From: Lyophyllum atratum
Lineage: Eukaryota > Basidiomycota > Agaricomycetes > Agaricales > Lyophyllaceae
Direction of reading: 5' to 3'
NCBI GenBank assembly: GCA_014905825.1
Contig: JACGCN010000021.1
Location: forward strand, 828,651-892,650
DNA length: 64,000 nucleotides
Positions 1 through 11,624 of the stretch are shown here, piece by piece (the stretch's first letter is position 1; every line of letters starts with the position of its first letter). The notes beneath the pieces are model-generated. The model did not search any database and was not told where the DNA came from. It saw only the letters and a list, made by a program, of their open reading frames with translations. The translations under genes were made by a program, and so were the position numbers.

Positions 1-3000
1 TGACGATGCTGAGCAGAGTATCTTTGTCCGCATCTGGCGGAGGAACATCGATCTCGGTGAACCGTGAACGAATATTGGGAGGAAGATCTTTCTTCCCAAC
101 GTCTGTCGCTGGATTCATGCAAGCAAAGAGACGAAAGTCGGGATGCCGAGGAATAGGTTCGAGGGAGCCTTGTTCGGTGAGAGTGATCGATGCAGTCGGA
201 CCGTGGAGTAAGCCAGATATGCATTCGAGCGTCTCTGGACTCGCAAGGTTGATTTCGTCGAGAAGGACCCTGAATAATTGTTGAGCATGTTGACTTTGAG
301 GCAATAAGGTTCGAAATACTCACCAGTCACCAGACCTCAACGCCTTTACCAGCGGACCCTCAACGAAGCCAAACGCAAACTTCCCTTTGCCCAGTACATG
401 CTGAACCTCGAACTCCTCGACATCACGGACGAATGTGGCCCAACTCCCAGCCGACACATTAAGCCCAGCGTCTTCAACCTTCCTTCTTTTCCTTGGCGCC
501 TCCTTTTCCATATCCTCCCTGTAAAACACAATCAATATCGTCTCCATCACCGAAAAAAAACGGTACGCACCTCTGATCCACAACTCCCTTAGCCTGTATC
601 CTTTCCCTTGCCAACCGACTACTTTCCTTCCACAACCCCACCACCCTCTTCCACTTCCCCTCCCCAACTGCCTTCCTAACCTCCACCTCAAACTTCTCAT
701 TCTTCCTCCGACTAAACGTCCCCCCAAACAGATCCAAAAACCTCTGCTGCAGCGCCGCCCCCGGCACCCTCGCGTCCACCGGCTTAAACCCACCCAACAA
801 ATCCGACGACTCCGTTTGGTGCGACAAATTCAACGAAATCAAGGGCCGCCTCAGCACCCCCGCCAAGTGCGTCACGACACTAGTCTTCCCCGTTCCCGTC
901 TCACCGGTAAGAAGAACCGGCTCCGCCAGCGCCACAGCCGTCGCGATCCGTGAAAGCAACAACACCGCCGGCCTATGCATCGCGAAAGGCCTCAACACAG
1001 GCTGCTTAATCCCCATCTTCGTCTGCCGGGCCGGAAGATGTGTGCGCCCTATACGTGCAGCGGTGACCGTGCCATTGACGTCCTTCTCCAAATCAAAGTG
1101 GGGCGTGCGACCGGAGAGCACCCAGGCGCGACGGTCGGGGTCGAGGCCGAGGTGGTCTGCGATGACGTGCGCGATGGCGTCGAAGTGGGCGCGGGCGCTG
1201 GCGGTGAGGGTGCCGGCACCGAAGAAGACGTCGCGGGCTTCGAGGTACATGTCTTCGCGGAGAGTGGGGTTGGGGAAGATGGAGGAGAGGGGGATACCGG
1301 TGTCCATGTCCATGTCCATGGGTTGGCGGGAGGACGGGAGGAGCCTCTGGACGCGGATGCAGAATTTTTCGAGCTCGCGGAGACCGATGTCGCGCGTTGA
1401 TGCAGCGGAGCCGAGAGCTTTGACAGAGTCCCAGAGACGGATGAGAGCAAGCGTCGCACTGCCCGCCAATCGAGGGAAACGCGAGTCCAGGATGGTACGT
1501 AACTCCTCTGGTGTCGGAGAAGATATGACCACCTCGTGGAATTTGTGTGCTCCAAAGAACACAGGGGCTGTGAAAGTCCCATTCCTCGACGGTAAGATTG
1601 ACCTCGTTGCGAACAGCGCAAAGCTATCGGCAGCAACAACACGTCCGCGACTTGGAACCCGAAGGGATGCACGGCCGCCGATCCATTTACCCAGCTTGAG
1701 AGACTCGACGAGGGGCTTAATCACGCCGAGGACTTCGTTGCTTCCTCGGTCTACGTCCTCGAAGACAACCCACTTGCCTTCCCGCATGGCTCTGACAAGA
1801 ACACCTTCTCTCCACTCAAACGTTCCTGGCTGTGTTGGTGAAGACACATAAGACCCAAGAAGGGCCCGGGGGTCCAATGATGTATCAGCCAGATGGATCG
1901 TGACAATTTGGTTTTTGACGCCTGGGTGGATACGCTCGGCGAGGTGGGAGAGCAAAAGTGATTTTCCAGACGAGGGAGGCGATGTAATGAGGGTGGGAAG
2001 ACGAAGAGATATGTGGAAGGCGAGTGACTGAAGGCCTTTGACCGCAGTCGGGGTGGGTATCAGGTGAGAAGTTGGGATGCCAAGGTGGCCAGGTGTTCGG
2101 AGAAGGAAGACACCATGTATGTTGACAATATGTGAGCTAGAAAGACGATAAGTAGAGTTATTTGATACAGGGAAGATGCGACAGTACCTGAGCTCTGAGG
2201 GTTGGATTGGCGAAAATGATTCTCCTTCGCCCACATCGTAGTAGCCATGGTCCTCCTGGGCAATTTTTTCTCGTGTGTCCTTGACGCGCTGTAATTCAAT
2301 CACAGGCATAATCCACCCATCCACCTCTTTTCTGCTTCCATCTACATCCGTCCCATATTCCATCTGGCAATCGACCCCATATGGCTCCCCAAGAACCTCT
2401 TTTTCCATCACTTCCCGTTCTGCCTCTCCCATGCCGCTCTGGAGGGCATAACAACGTATAGCAAGAAGTCGGACACCATTGTCTAGGTGAGGAGTCCATA
2501 TTAGATTTGATAATGGAGATAGTGACCAGATAAGCAATTTCGGTAGTTCGCGATTCGCCCTGAGGATCCGGTAGTAGGTGAGGAGCAGACGCTGAAGGCG
2601 ATACACATCAATGGAAAGAGGAGAGGGGGTGGTATTTATGAAGGCCAATGGCCCTTCAGCAAATGTGGGTGTCGTCAATATCCGGTATAGCATCCTGGAG
2701 CTCTGTCAGCAGGTGGAAAAACGAGATAAGGCAACGACATACGGGAACAACTCCTCATGATTTTCTAGCAGAAGACACAACGCCACCAATTGGTCTTCTG
2801 AATTTTCTTGGTCCTCCAACCATCGCGCACAAAGATCGAAGAGGATGGGGCGATAGAGAGTTGCGATGGTTAGGGTGAAGGCTGGTAACTCGAGGAGCCG
2901 GGATAGGGTTGCCAATAATTCTTTTGTAGATGTAGCACTGAGCAAATCCGACGCGTATTTTGATGAGTGTGGAACGGTCGACAGCAGGGCTGTAGTCTGT

Positions 3001-3050
3001 CGCCGTAGGTTGATGGACAGTGGGTCATGAATAACACTGCAGGATGCCAT
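1..3050 (-). CDS. MDN1: Midasin (AAA+ ribosome-maturation ATPase), 5' part, runs off left edge
   Basis: Midasin is the giant nuclear dynein-like AAA+ protein that strips assembly factors (Rsa4, Ytm1) from pre-60S ribosomes. The start ATG is at 3048-3050. Exons read as 3050-2743, 2700-571, 518-324 and 269 to beyond base 1; the introns are short GT-AG. The first AAA module shows a P-loop-like SPPSSGKS followed by VVFEDVDR (Walker B). The second shows LLTGETGTGKTS, then the midasin signature NLSHQTESSDLLGGF. Across the 324/269 intron the reading gives GDWVLLDEINLASPETLE, the Walker B of that module, followed by the FACMNP stretch typical of the family. Only the N-terminal roughly 950 residues are present; full midasins approach 4,900 residues. 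The gene is divergent from the GH20 gene. Family assignment is secure; exon edges are by eye, and the first intron (about 42 bases) is short. Confidence 0.93.
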
Positions 3051-3741
3051 CTTTTAACGAGTCTAGATCACGAAGCAGAACGAATTCCCCGGCTTTGTGT
3101 CACTGAAATAAAGCAATCAGTATGAGTGGTATGGTCAGGAATACGGCAGAAGACACCTTTATACGAAGAGCAGTCGATTCGTAAAGTGAGCAACAATGTT
3201 GGTGTACCAGATAAAAGTTTTGAGGCCAAAGTATTTTCAGGGTCACGCGCAACAATTTTTGTTTGTCTTTGTTGGCGCTGCCAAACAACTGAACCCGTCT
3301 CGGCTCAGCGGTAGCACCCAGTACCGCAAGCACTCCGCAAGCACCTCCCGCCCAAGCACCAGAGATAGGGGTGCTGCGGTAAGCTGCGGCCTGAGACGTT
3401 GTATCCGCCCTCTGCTATCCTCCAATACCAATTCCATTATCATAATTTTATATTCTTGGCACTGATCCGCTCTCCCTCCCCGACTCACAGTGACACATGA
3501 GCAGCAGCCCTCATGACCGCGATCCCAACAGACACAGCGCGTACCACCTTCAGACAGGAATACATCGGCCAATGGGGCCATCTATTAGGCAGGGCCATCA
3601 CATGGCAACCTGATAAGCATATGGTTCAAGCCCCCTGGTTGCCCCCGACCTCCATGCATCACTTGCTGACGTACTAATCGGCTGCCAGCCATTACTCCTT
3701 AAAAGCTCCCCGATTGAAACACGACGTTCCTTGTCGCCGAG
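3051..3741. other. Divergent intergenic region, MDN1/GH20
   Basis: These 691 bases separate two divergent genes and must hold both promoters. I see no convincing ORF, repeat or RNA gene. Confidence 0.5.
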
Positions 3742-5952
3742 ATGTTGCCCCTCGTTGCGCTATCTGTCCTCCTCGCAGTGTCGCCAACCCTCGCCGTTTG
3801 GCCTGTACCGCGTCAATACACCACGGGAACCACGCCCCTGCGTCTTTCACCCTCTTTCTCGATCAAGCTTTCTGGCGTCGACCATGCCCCTCAGGATCTC
3901 GTAGCTGCCGTCGCCCGTGCCTCCGACCAGTTGCATAATGATAAGCTGCAAGCCCTTGTCCCCGACCGCGGAGCATCCTCGGCAAAAGTCATTCGCGGCG
4001 CGAAGACGCTTAGCTCGCTCACGCTCAGCCTGTCAAGCAAAGGCAAAGCTAAGAGCATTTCCGAAGAAGCCATCGTCGACATCGAGTCCCGTGTCGAGGG
4101 CTACACGCTCACTATACCCGCGGATGGATCCGCCGCGTCCTTGACGGCCAACTCCACTTTGGGTCTATTCCGTGGTCTGACGACCTTCGGCCAACTCTGG
4201 TATGACTGGGATGGCACGACCTATACACTCGAGGCGCCCTTCGACATCGTCGATTCTCCTGCTTATGTGCGTTGTCAACCACTCTCTCAAGGCCCCGTGA
4301 CCGTTTCTGACCACCGAGCAGCCTTACCGTGGGCTTATGTTGGATACCGCCAGGAATTTGTACGTTCTTTTTGTCTATGAGCCTGCGCGGTCCCTCACAC
4401 TTTGTAGCTTCCCTGTCGCAGACATCAAACGTACCCTCGATGCTATGAGTTGGGTCAAGGTAATTTACCACGATTTCACCTATGGAACACGAATTGACGC
4501 GCCCCTAGATCAACACACTTCACTGGCATGTCGTGGACTCCCAATCTTTCCCACTGGTCGTCCCAGGCTTCACCGAACTTTCCAAAAATGGTGCCTATTC
4601 CGCCTCCCAGGTGTACACCCCCAGCGACGTGAAGGACATCGTTCAGTATGCAGCTGCAGTATGTCTACGCGTTTCTTCCTCCGACAAAATTACTCAGCCC
4701 TCCTTAATAGCGTGGCATCGACGTCATGGCGGAGATCGATACCCCAGGCCATACCTCGGTCATCGCAAAGACTCACCCCGAGCACATCGCGTGCTTCGAG
4801 GCGTCCCCCTGGACCCAGTTTGCCAACGGTGCATAACGCGTCCATTATAGGTCCCTTGCATCAACTTACCTCTTATAAACTATCCAGAACCTCCTGCAGG
4901 CCAGCTCCGCCTTGCATCGCCCTCAACCACCAACTTTACCACCTCCCTTCTCAAAGCCGCTGCCTCCATGTTCCCCTCGAAGCTCTTCAGCACCGGCGGT
5001 GACGAGCTCAACGCGAACTGCTATGATAAGGATGCTGCTACCCAGACTGACCTTGGTGAGTCAACTGCGTGAAGATCGTTTTGGGTGACATAGGCCCATT
5101 AATGCGCCCTCGTACCATAGCTGCTCAGAAGAAGACCCTGGAACAGGCTCTGGATACATTTACACAGGCCACCCACAAGGGCCTGAGAGAGGTCGGCAAG
5201 AGAGCTGTTGTCTGGGAAGAGATGGTTATCGACCATCCTGTCACCCTCGCCAACGATACCATCGCCTTGTACGTTATTGTCTGTCGCATTCTGATCCCGG
5301 CCCTTCTAACCTCGCGATAGGGTCTGGATCTCCTCTGAGCACGTCGCCTCCGTCGCAGCGAAGGGGCACAAACTCATCCACGCTGCCTCTGACTACTTCT
5401 ACCTCGACTGCGGCGGTGGCGGCTGGGTCGGACAGAACGTCTTGGGCAACAGCTGGTGTGACCCTTTCAAGACGTGGCAGAAGGTACGTGCCTGTCTATC
5501 CATCGCTCCATCACACACGCTTATTTCGTTTTTGTCCAGTCTTACTCCTTCGACCCGACTGCGAACCTGACCGCCGAGCAGAGCAAGCTTGTTCTTGGAG
5601 GTATGCCGACGCCATGCCCTGTCCTCGCTGACTCTCACTGAGAGGATCTGCTGTAGGGCAACACCTCCTTTGGACCGAACAGTCCGGCCCGTCAAACCTC
5701 GACCCCGTCGTCTGGCCACGCGCCGCGTCCTCCGCCGAGGTTCGTCCCTTTTTCCTTCCTCTCTACCTCCACTCTTCCTGATGCGTCAACGAATTGTAGC
5801 TGTTCTGGTCAGGCCCCGGCGGCGACGTTGGCAAAGCGCTCCCGAGGCTGCATGACCTTGCGTTCCGCCTTCAGCAGCGTGGCGTCAAGGCGATCAACTT
5901 GCAGCCTTCGTGGTGTGCGTTGAACGCTGGGAAGTGCGATTTGAATGCGTAA
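3742..5952 (+). CDS. Secreted GH20 beta-N-acetylhexosaminidase
   Basis: Glycoside hydrolase family 20 enzymes release terminal GlcNAc from chitin oligomers and glycans, here probably during cell-wall turnover. A signal peptide (MLPLVALSVLLAVSPTLA) is followed by the GH20 N-terminal domain (WPVPRQY). The TIM barrel contains PYRGLMLDTARNFF, HWHVVDSQSFPL, DVMAEIDTPGHT and the catalytic pair in STGGDELN (Asp-Glu). The C-terminus ends NLQPSWCALNAGKCDLNA. Eleven exons can be read: 3742-4266, 4322-4359, 4408-4459, 4509-4658, 4711-4828, 4888-5055, 5121-5268, 5321-5483, 5540-5600, 5657-5739 and 5800-5952. All junctions are GT-AG and keep the frame, giving about 550 residues, normal for the family. No break seen. 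This is the best-resolved gene in the left part. Confidence 0.93.
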
Positions 5953-6408
5953 GGGGTATTAGTGACGGTTTAAATAATTATTATGGACAAGTGGGGGTTG
6001 TGTTAGTCAAAATGTAGCTCGCGTATATTTGGGGCAAGATAATAATACACATGGAGTCCCATGAAAAGCTGAGTGTACGTAACAAAATAAAATATGGGAC
6101 CAAGGCACGATCATCCCACGAGCCATTGAGGAGATGCTCCCGTAAAGTACGATAATCATCGACCACGAGCGTATGCGACTCAACTTGCGACGCGAATGCG
6201 GTCCGCCAGACAAGTTCGTCATAGTACGGGTTGTCCTGTTTGAGTTCAGATATGGTGGGTGCGGACGATGATCTCCTCCGACTGCAATCCACACCAGAGT
6301 TGGACGTGGTATTCGGAGGCCGACTGAATCGCAAGTTCGCCTTTGCTCCTGTTGAGCTTGCTGAAGTTCTCCTGTCTTCCTATCTGATAAGATAATAAAT
6401 GACGATAA
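5953..6408. other. Intergenic region 3' of the hexosaminidase
   Basis: There is no recognisable gene. A minus-strand open frame of about 117 codons (5981-6334) lacks an ATG and any known motif. The true first exon of the Sar1-like gene may lie at the right end. Confidence 0.35.
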
Positions 6409-7395
6409 GATGATACATCTAATAATGTGAAAGTCGAATCTCTTGCGAATCTCCGGAGACCAGTATTTACACCTTGTTCTGACCCGAATGTTCAACTGGA
6501 TTCTGACGCAGCTTGGTTGATCCTTTTTTCTCTGAGCCTTGCTAAACTTCTTGACCTCACGCCACCAGGACTGGGAAAGAAGATAAACGTCTCGCTGTGG
6601 GGACCTAATGTCTATGAACAAACTGTGCGGTTTCAACGCTTAACACGCACCTCCTTCGTTTTTTCCATTGACAGGCTTCATTAACAGGCCCTAGTCAATG
6701 CGCTCAAAACTGGCGAATACATACCAAACACAGTGACTATCTTTTCCAGTTAGTCGAATGTATTTATGGTTCTCCTCACTGATATGGAAGATCTCATACA
6801 GTTTCTGAGAAGTTCGACTTCGGGGATGTGACTATTGAAGCTACAGTCCCTGACGGCAACGAAGGCGGTATGTACGAGGACCATCCAGATAGTCGACATA
6901 CCCTGACTTTTACGCCCCCTAGCTCGTCGGAACTGGCGGTGGTATCTTTCAAATGGCGATTTTGACGGTATCGTGTACGTGGTTGACCTCGCAGATATTG
7001 ATACATCAAAATCAGAGCTGAAAAGCCTACTGAACGACGAGATAATCACGATACCAATCGTTATCATTGCGCCCAGGTCCGTCTCAGACTTGGATGGTGA
7101 AGTCAAATTCGAGTTCGAAGAGGAAGAGTTGAAGGAAAAATTGGAGTTCGATCCAGCAAAGGTACGCTAGCGATAATTGGCGCGTTGGAGTCAAAAATTG
7201 AAATTCACGGTGCACTCTTCTTGAGTATGATGACCGAGTCGCATTTTTCATGTACTTGGTTTCCGAGTCTGGGCATCTTGAAGGGATTGATAAAGGTAAG
7301 CCTGTTCAGAGGATCAAGTAACGGTGGACCGGGTTCATCCCTTCGTCGCTATCATTTCAGCGTTCCAGTGGCTTCTTGATCATCTTCGAGTGTAA
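6409..7395 (+). CDS. Sar1/Arf-like pseudo-GTPase (5' end unresolved)
   Basis: The gene is recognised by register with Sar1/Arf GTPases. In-frame exons: to 6624, 6688-6748, 6802-6867, 6923-7161, 7226-7295 and 7361-7395 (stop TAA). All introns have GT donors and AG acceptors. Joined, they give an N-terminal beta strand (KINVSL), a helix (ALVNALK), DGIVYVVDLAD (the Sar1 DGIVFLVD segment), an acidic insert of Glu/Phe repeats, and a C-terminus FQWLLDHLRV like Sar1 FRWLSQY. The nucleotide motifs are gone: the P-loop GxxxxGKT reads GPNVYEQT, DxGG reads PDGNEG, and NKxD reads APRSV. The open frame starts after a stop at 6406, but no in-frame ATG was found, so a first exon is missing from this model. 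It is a Sar1-fold protein unlikely to bind GTP, or an old decaying copy; the intact splice phases favour a maintained gene. Confidence 0.6.
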
Positions 7396-8201
7396 ACTGC
7401 TGGAAGAGCGCAGGTCAAAGTTTCCGACCTCGATATAGTTGTACTAGTCGACGGCCGCTTTTCATTGCGAAACTTGTAGTTTCCAAGATGCCTAGCTTCG
7501 GTAGCCGTATAATATGAATCTATGAGAATAAGACTGTGCAACTCTATATTAGTCGGTTCGTCTTTGCTGGCTAACTCGCTGCTACTCAGTACTCAGTACT
7601 CAGTACTCAGCTTTGTGGTCGTCATGTTGTTGTGGAACTCCTTATCTTATCTGATGAATTCACCCAATGATGGATTGGTTGATTCCTTCCCGCCCCGGGC
7701 CGCCACCAACGTGCTCGAGTCGACATTATTTGCTTGCGGAGCGTCCGTCGCATCAAGCCACCTTGTACATCCCGAACACACGTTTATCCCCAGCTAGCTC
7801 TACAACTACCTTTCACACTGCCGACCTCAATGTTCTCGTGCACCACAATGAGCTCTATTGCTGGCATTGATGTGATTCATGCCGTTGAGTCTCAGTCGCC
7901 ACCTACTTCTGCATATTTTTGATAGCTTTGTTTATAGCGCTAGTCGCTGATTTGCGGTCCTAGTCTGTGATTGATAGCAGAAAAGCAACATGGCATGGCT
8001 TTTGTAAAGGCATACAAAGCTCGGCCATGCGACTGGAAATCTCACAGGACTTGATACACACCCGGGGCCCTCTTTGACTGCAACATTGAGGCTGATCCTG
8101 CCCTCAATCAGGCCAGCTTCGTGCGCACGTTCGCTACGACCACATAAGTAGCCTCGGATTCTTTATTGGTTCACTCTGTTCTTCTCGTGTGACCTATCCC
8201 C
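7396..8201. other. Intergenic region with a short tandem repeat
   Basis: I see no supportable gene. Positions 7584-7610 hold about four copies of the 7-mer ACTCAGT. The last 100 bases presumably contain the promoter of the phytase-like gene. Confidence 0.4.
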
Positions 8202-10106
8202 ATGTTGGCATCGCTGGCGTCGTCCGTTGGTTTCTTGTTTCTGGCAAATTGGGTTTGCGCATCGCCTGCGCCAGGTGCTGCGGGTGATGGTACGCCGGCC
8301 GCACGCGTAGTCCAGTCTGTAACTTTGAATGGACAGACTTTTGTGAACAAGGTACGTCGTGAATCTTTTGTCGTCATCGTGATTCGGCTGTTGACGACTA
8401 TAATTTTGAAGGGTCTTGTTGGGTTTGGACTCATCCCTTCCGACTTCAGGGAGTCCACAGGAGATACTCTCGGTGGAATTGGCAGCGCGATGGATATCAA
8501 GTATGGCTCTTTCAAAGCCTCGAATGGAAAATTCCAAGGAACCTTTGTCGTCTCGCCTGATCGCGGCTTCAACATGTGAGGATTCCCTGTCTAGAAGCTC
8601 TTCATTCCTCCTCAACGCTCGCATCGCTCAGAAATGGCACCATTGACTATCAATCCCGTCATCACGAAATCGACTTTACCCTAACACCCTACTACGACAC
8701 GGCGAATCTCAGTTTCGTCGCTGCTCAGAATACTCTTAGCCTTCGCTACAGGAAGACTATTTTGAATTCTGAAAGGGAAAACAAAAAGACGTCTGGGCTT
8801 ACACCCCTTGCTGTGCGGAAAGAGCAGTCTCGATCCTCAACAAAGGCTTTCTTGGACCCGGAAATGCCAATTGCCTCAATAGCCGAGCCACACCTCTCCG
8901 TCGACGCTGAAGGCCTTGTCTCCAATCCTGACGGAACGTTAGTCATTTCAGTCTAGTCGACGGAGTTTATTCATATGTTATTTTGCAGCTTCTGGCTCAG
9001 CGATGAATACGGCCCATATATCTATCGCTTCTCATCGGACGGGAAATTGATCCAGACCATTCAGCCACCCAATGCTTTCCTTCCTCGTGATGCCTCAGGC
9101 GCCTTGAATTTCTCGTCAGAGGCGGTCCCCAAAACTGGTCGTAATGGAAACCAAGGTATACTTCCCGAAGTTCAACCAAAAGTTTTCTATCTTTGATCAC
9201 CCTCATTTATGCAGGGTTTGAGAATCTTACGCTTGACCATAAAAATCAAATTTTGTATGCCATGCTCCAATCCGCCACAATTCAAGACGGTGGTGACTCG
9301 AAGAGTACCTCTCGGTATACCCGTCTCGTCGCCTATGATGTCTCCCATCCACTCCTCCGTCCCAAGCTCGTTGGCGAATGGGTGGTTCCTCTCCCCCAGA
9401 GCTCCAAGGGAAACACGCAAGCGAGCAGCGAGATCCACTTTGTGAGCCCCGGCGTCTTCTTGGCACTTGCTAGAGATGGGGACGGCAGAGGTGGTGGTGA
9501 CGATAATTCTGGATATAAGTGAGTTGACCGTAGAGTCGGGTCGCATGACCAATACTGACACGTTCCAGGCAAGCAGATCTGTTCTCCATCGTGGGTGCGA
9601 CAGATATCCACGGTACAAAGTTCGACGATCCGGCGCACCCGATCGCTACTGGCGGTGTTCTCGACCCCAGTATCAAGCCCGCGACATATGTTCCTTTCAT
9701 CAACTACCTCGACCCCGCTGAGCTCGCAAGATTGGGGTTGCACAATGGTATGGAATTAACAGCTGATCACTGTCTTTGTTCACTCGTGTACTGACGAGCC
9801 CTGATGCTAGGTATACCCAATGATCAAACCCTTATTGATGCAAAATGGGAGTCTTTCGCCCTGGGATCTGTCAATGAGGCAGACCACCCAGATGATTACT
9901 TCCTCTTCACCGCTGTAAGCTTTTCCTCTCTTAGGTGTTAGTCCACTTTCTTATAATTAAATATCTTGTAGTCCGACAACGACTTTCTTAGTACCAAAGG
10001 TGTTGCTTTGGGCGTTCCGTTCGATGGTGGTTTGGACGTCGACAACCAGTTCATGGTGTTCCGAGTGACATTGCCGGGTGCAACCAAGGCCCGACAGGGC
10101 CTGTAA
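8202..10106 (+). CDS. Secreted phytase-like esterase, copy 1 (intact)
   Basis: The product belongs to the 'esterase-like activity of phytase' family, secreted beta-propeller-type proteins of uncertain substrate. A signal peptide (MLASLASSVGFLFLANWVCA) is followed by VGFGLIPSDFRESTGDTLGG, SPDRGFN, AEGLVSNPDGT, LSDEYGPYIYRF, GFENLTLD, DGDGRGGGDDNSGYK, GATDIHGTKFDD and DNDFLSTKGV. Eight exons are readable: 8202-8351, 8413-8575, 8632-8937, 8989-9155, 9215-9518, 9569-9747, 9811-9914 and 9972-10106. All phases agree and there is no internal stop, giving about 500 residues. It lies directly upstream of a second, disrupted copy with the same exon boundaries, so the two arose by tandem duplication. 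Family confident, biochemical function not. Confidence 0.88.
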
Positions 10107-10712
10107 ATTTTTCCTCGTTTTGCACAAAGAAAATGACAGACATCATATGCTCTTTGGATAGAAAAGTCGAAAGCGCCGGAGCACTCTTAAAATATCTTGA
10201 TGCTTAAAAAAAAGGGCACTTCCACAGACTTCCACCCACGTTGACCAAAATAGCTCTAAAGATCGCTGCTACTCGGCGCCAATTGCGCCATTCCTTCCTT
10301 GTACCATGCTTTATCTTCCTTCCATTTCAACATCAGTGGTGACTGCGGCCACCCTGCGAACGTTCGATGACGGCTCCACGCGTACGATGTCGATACTGCT
10401 ACATTTGTCAACTCTTCGGCCTTAGGGACGGCCTTCAGCAAGCATCACCCTTGTTAAGCTTCTCGATGGCAAAAAAGGCAAGGGGTCTCTTAACAGCCCC
10501 AACGGAGCTATCAAGGAATGTCAAGTCGAATACACCCCATCACCTGGCAGATACAGATCAGTTATCGGTGCTTCTCATCCATCGTTTGACGACGCGACTG
10601 CCATTCACGCAACGCAACTACCAGGTGATTCTCGCAGAACCCATGCTGAGCGTCTATATCAGCCTGAATTTCGGCCTCGATGCATCATATCCTCTCCCCT
10701 TGCGATCTCTCA
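10107..10712. other. Intergenic region between the two phytase-like copies
   Basis: About 600 bases between tandem copies. Open frames here are accidental by motif and composition. It should contain the promoter of copy 2. Confidence 0.4.
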
Positions 10713-11155
10713 ATGCTAACGTCCCAAACGTTTGCTCTTTGTCTCTTGCTGCTAGCGAAAGGCGTTCACTCATCTCCGGCAGGGTCCGCGACGGCCCATG
10801 GGGCGAGAGCTGCAGCATCTCCAGTTTCTCTAGCACTGAACGGAGTTACCTACGTCAACAAGGTGTGGGGTCCGGAGTAATATTTTGCGTCGCCCGTGAA
10901 ACTTACTTTCCACCATGCAAGGGCTTAGTTGGTTTCGGTCTCATCCCGCACAACTTCCGGGAAACAACCGGAGATACACTAGGTGGCATCGGTAGTGGTA
11001 TCGACATCAAGTTCGGCACATGGAGGCAAGCATCCGCCGGTACCTTCATCGGAACTTTTGTCGTGACACCAGATCGCGGGTTCAACGTGTACGCACCTTT
11101 TCAATATCTTCCCGTTGCATGTGCTCACTTGTTTCTCAGAGATGGGACCATAGAC

Positions 11156-11189
11156 CAGGCTCCTAGAACCAGCCGTCGATATGGTGAAG
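11156..11189 (+). repeat. Left terminal inverted repeat of the TIR element
   Basis: About 34 bases, 29 matching the complement of 18534-18567. The outer 10 bases are identical. Confidence 0.85.
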
Positions 11190-11624
11190 ACGACTCTATC
11201 CCACTGCGGGTGTTGATGCCTTATCTGTAAAAATAGATTTTCTCATCATGTGATCAGTAGCCAATCAGTATCGAGGTGGTTTGGTCGTCGCAAATCCACC
11301 TTTCCCCATTCCTCCAGTGCCATAAGTGATTAGTACGGCAGCACACGAAGAAGTCGATAACATGTCTACGCTACTGGACTCTGTAGCAATACATGGGCGG
11401 CGCGGAGAAGAAGCTGGAAGCAGCAAGACCGAGGTTTTTCTCGAGTATACTCATGTAATAGCACTCAGCGTACGAACAAGCGGCCAATCTATTCCAGGTT
11501 CCAAAACAAATGCTTCTCCTAGTGTGCGTGAAAGTTGACAAGAAAAAAGTATCGTACAAGGTATCGTAAATCCAAGGACAACTTGACAGCATGTTGATCA
11601 AAGCAGCGTAAAGAAGAAAAAAAC

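Noticed and set aside
1042..1851. Long plus-strand open frame opposite MDN1
   Set aside because: Antisense shadow of the AAA modules in high-GC coding sequence.
5981..6334. Minus-strand 117-codon frame 3' of the hexosaminidase
   Set aside because: No ATG, no domain, no splice-supported extension. Could be a small gene but nothing in the sequence supports it.
7584..7610. ACTCAGT tandem repeat
   Set aside because: Only about four units of a 7-mer in intergenic DNA; a simple microsatellite, no spacer structure that would suggest a CRISPR or iteron.
10367..11230. 287-codon plus-strand frame across the start of phytase-like copy 2
   Set aside because: It reads through the signal-peptide exon out of frame and through the first intron; only its last third coincides with the true exon frame. 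The spliced model from ATG 10713 explains the homology.
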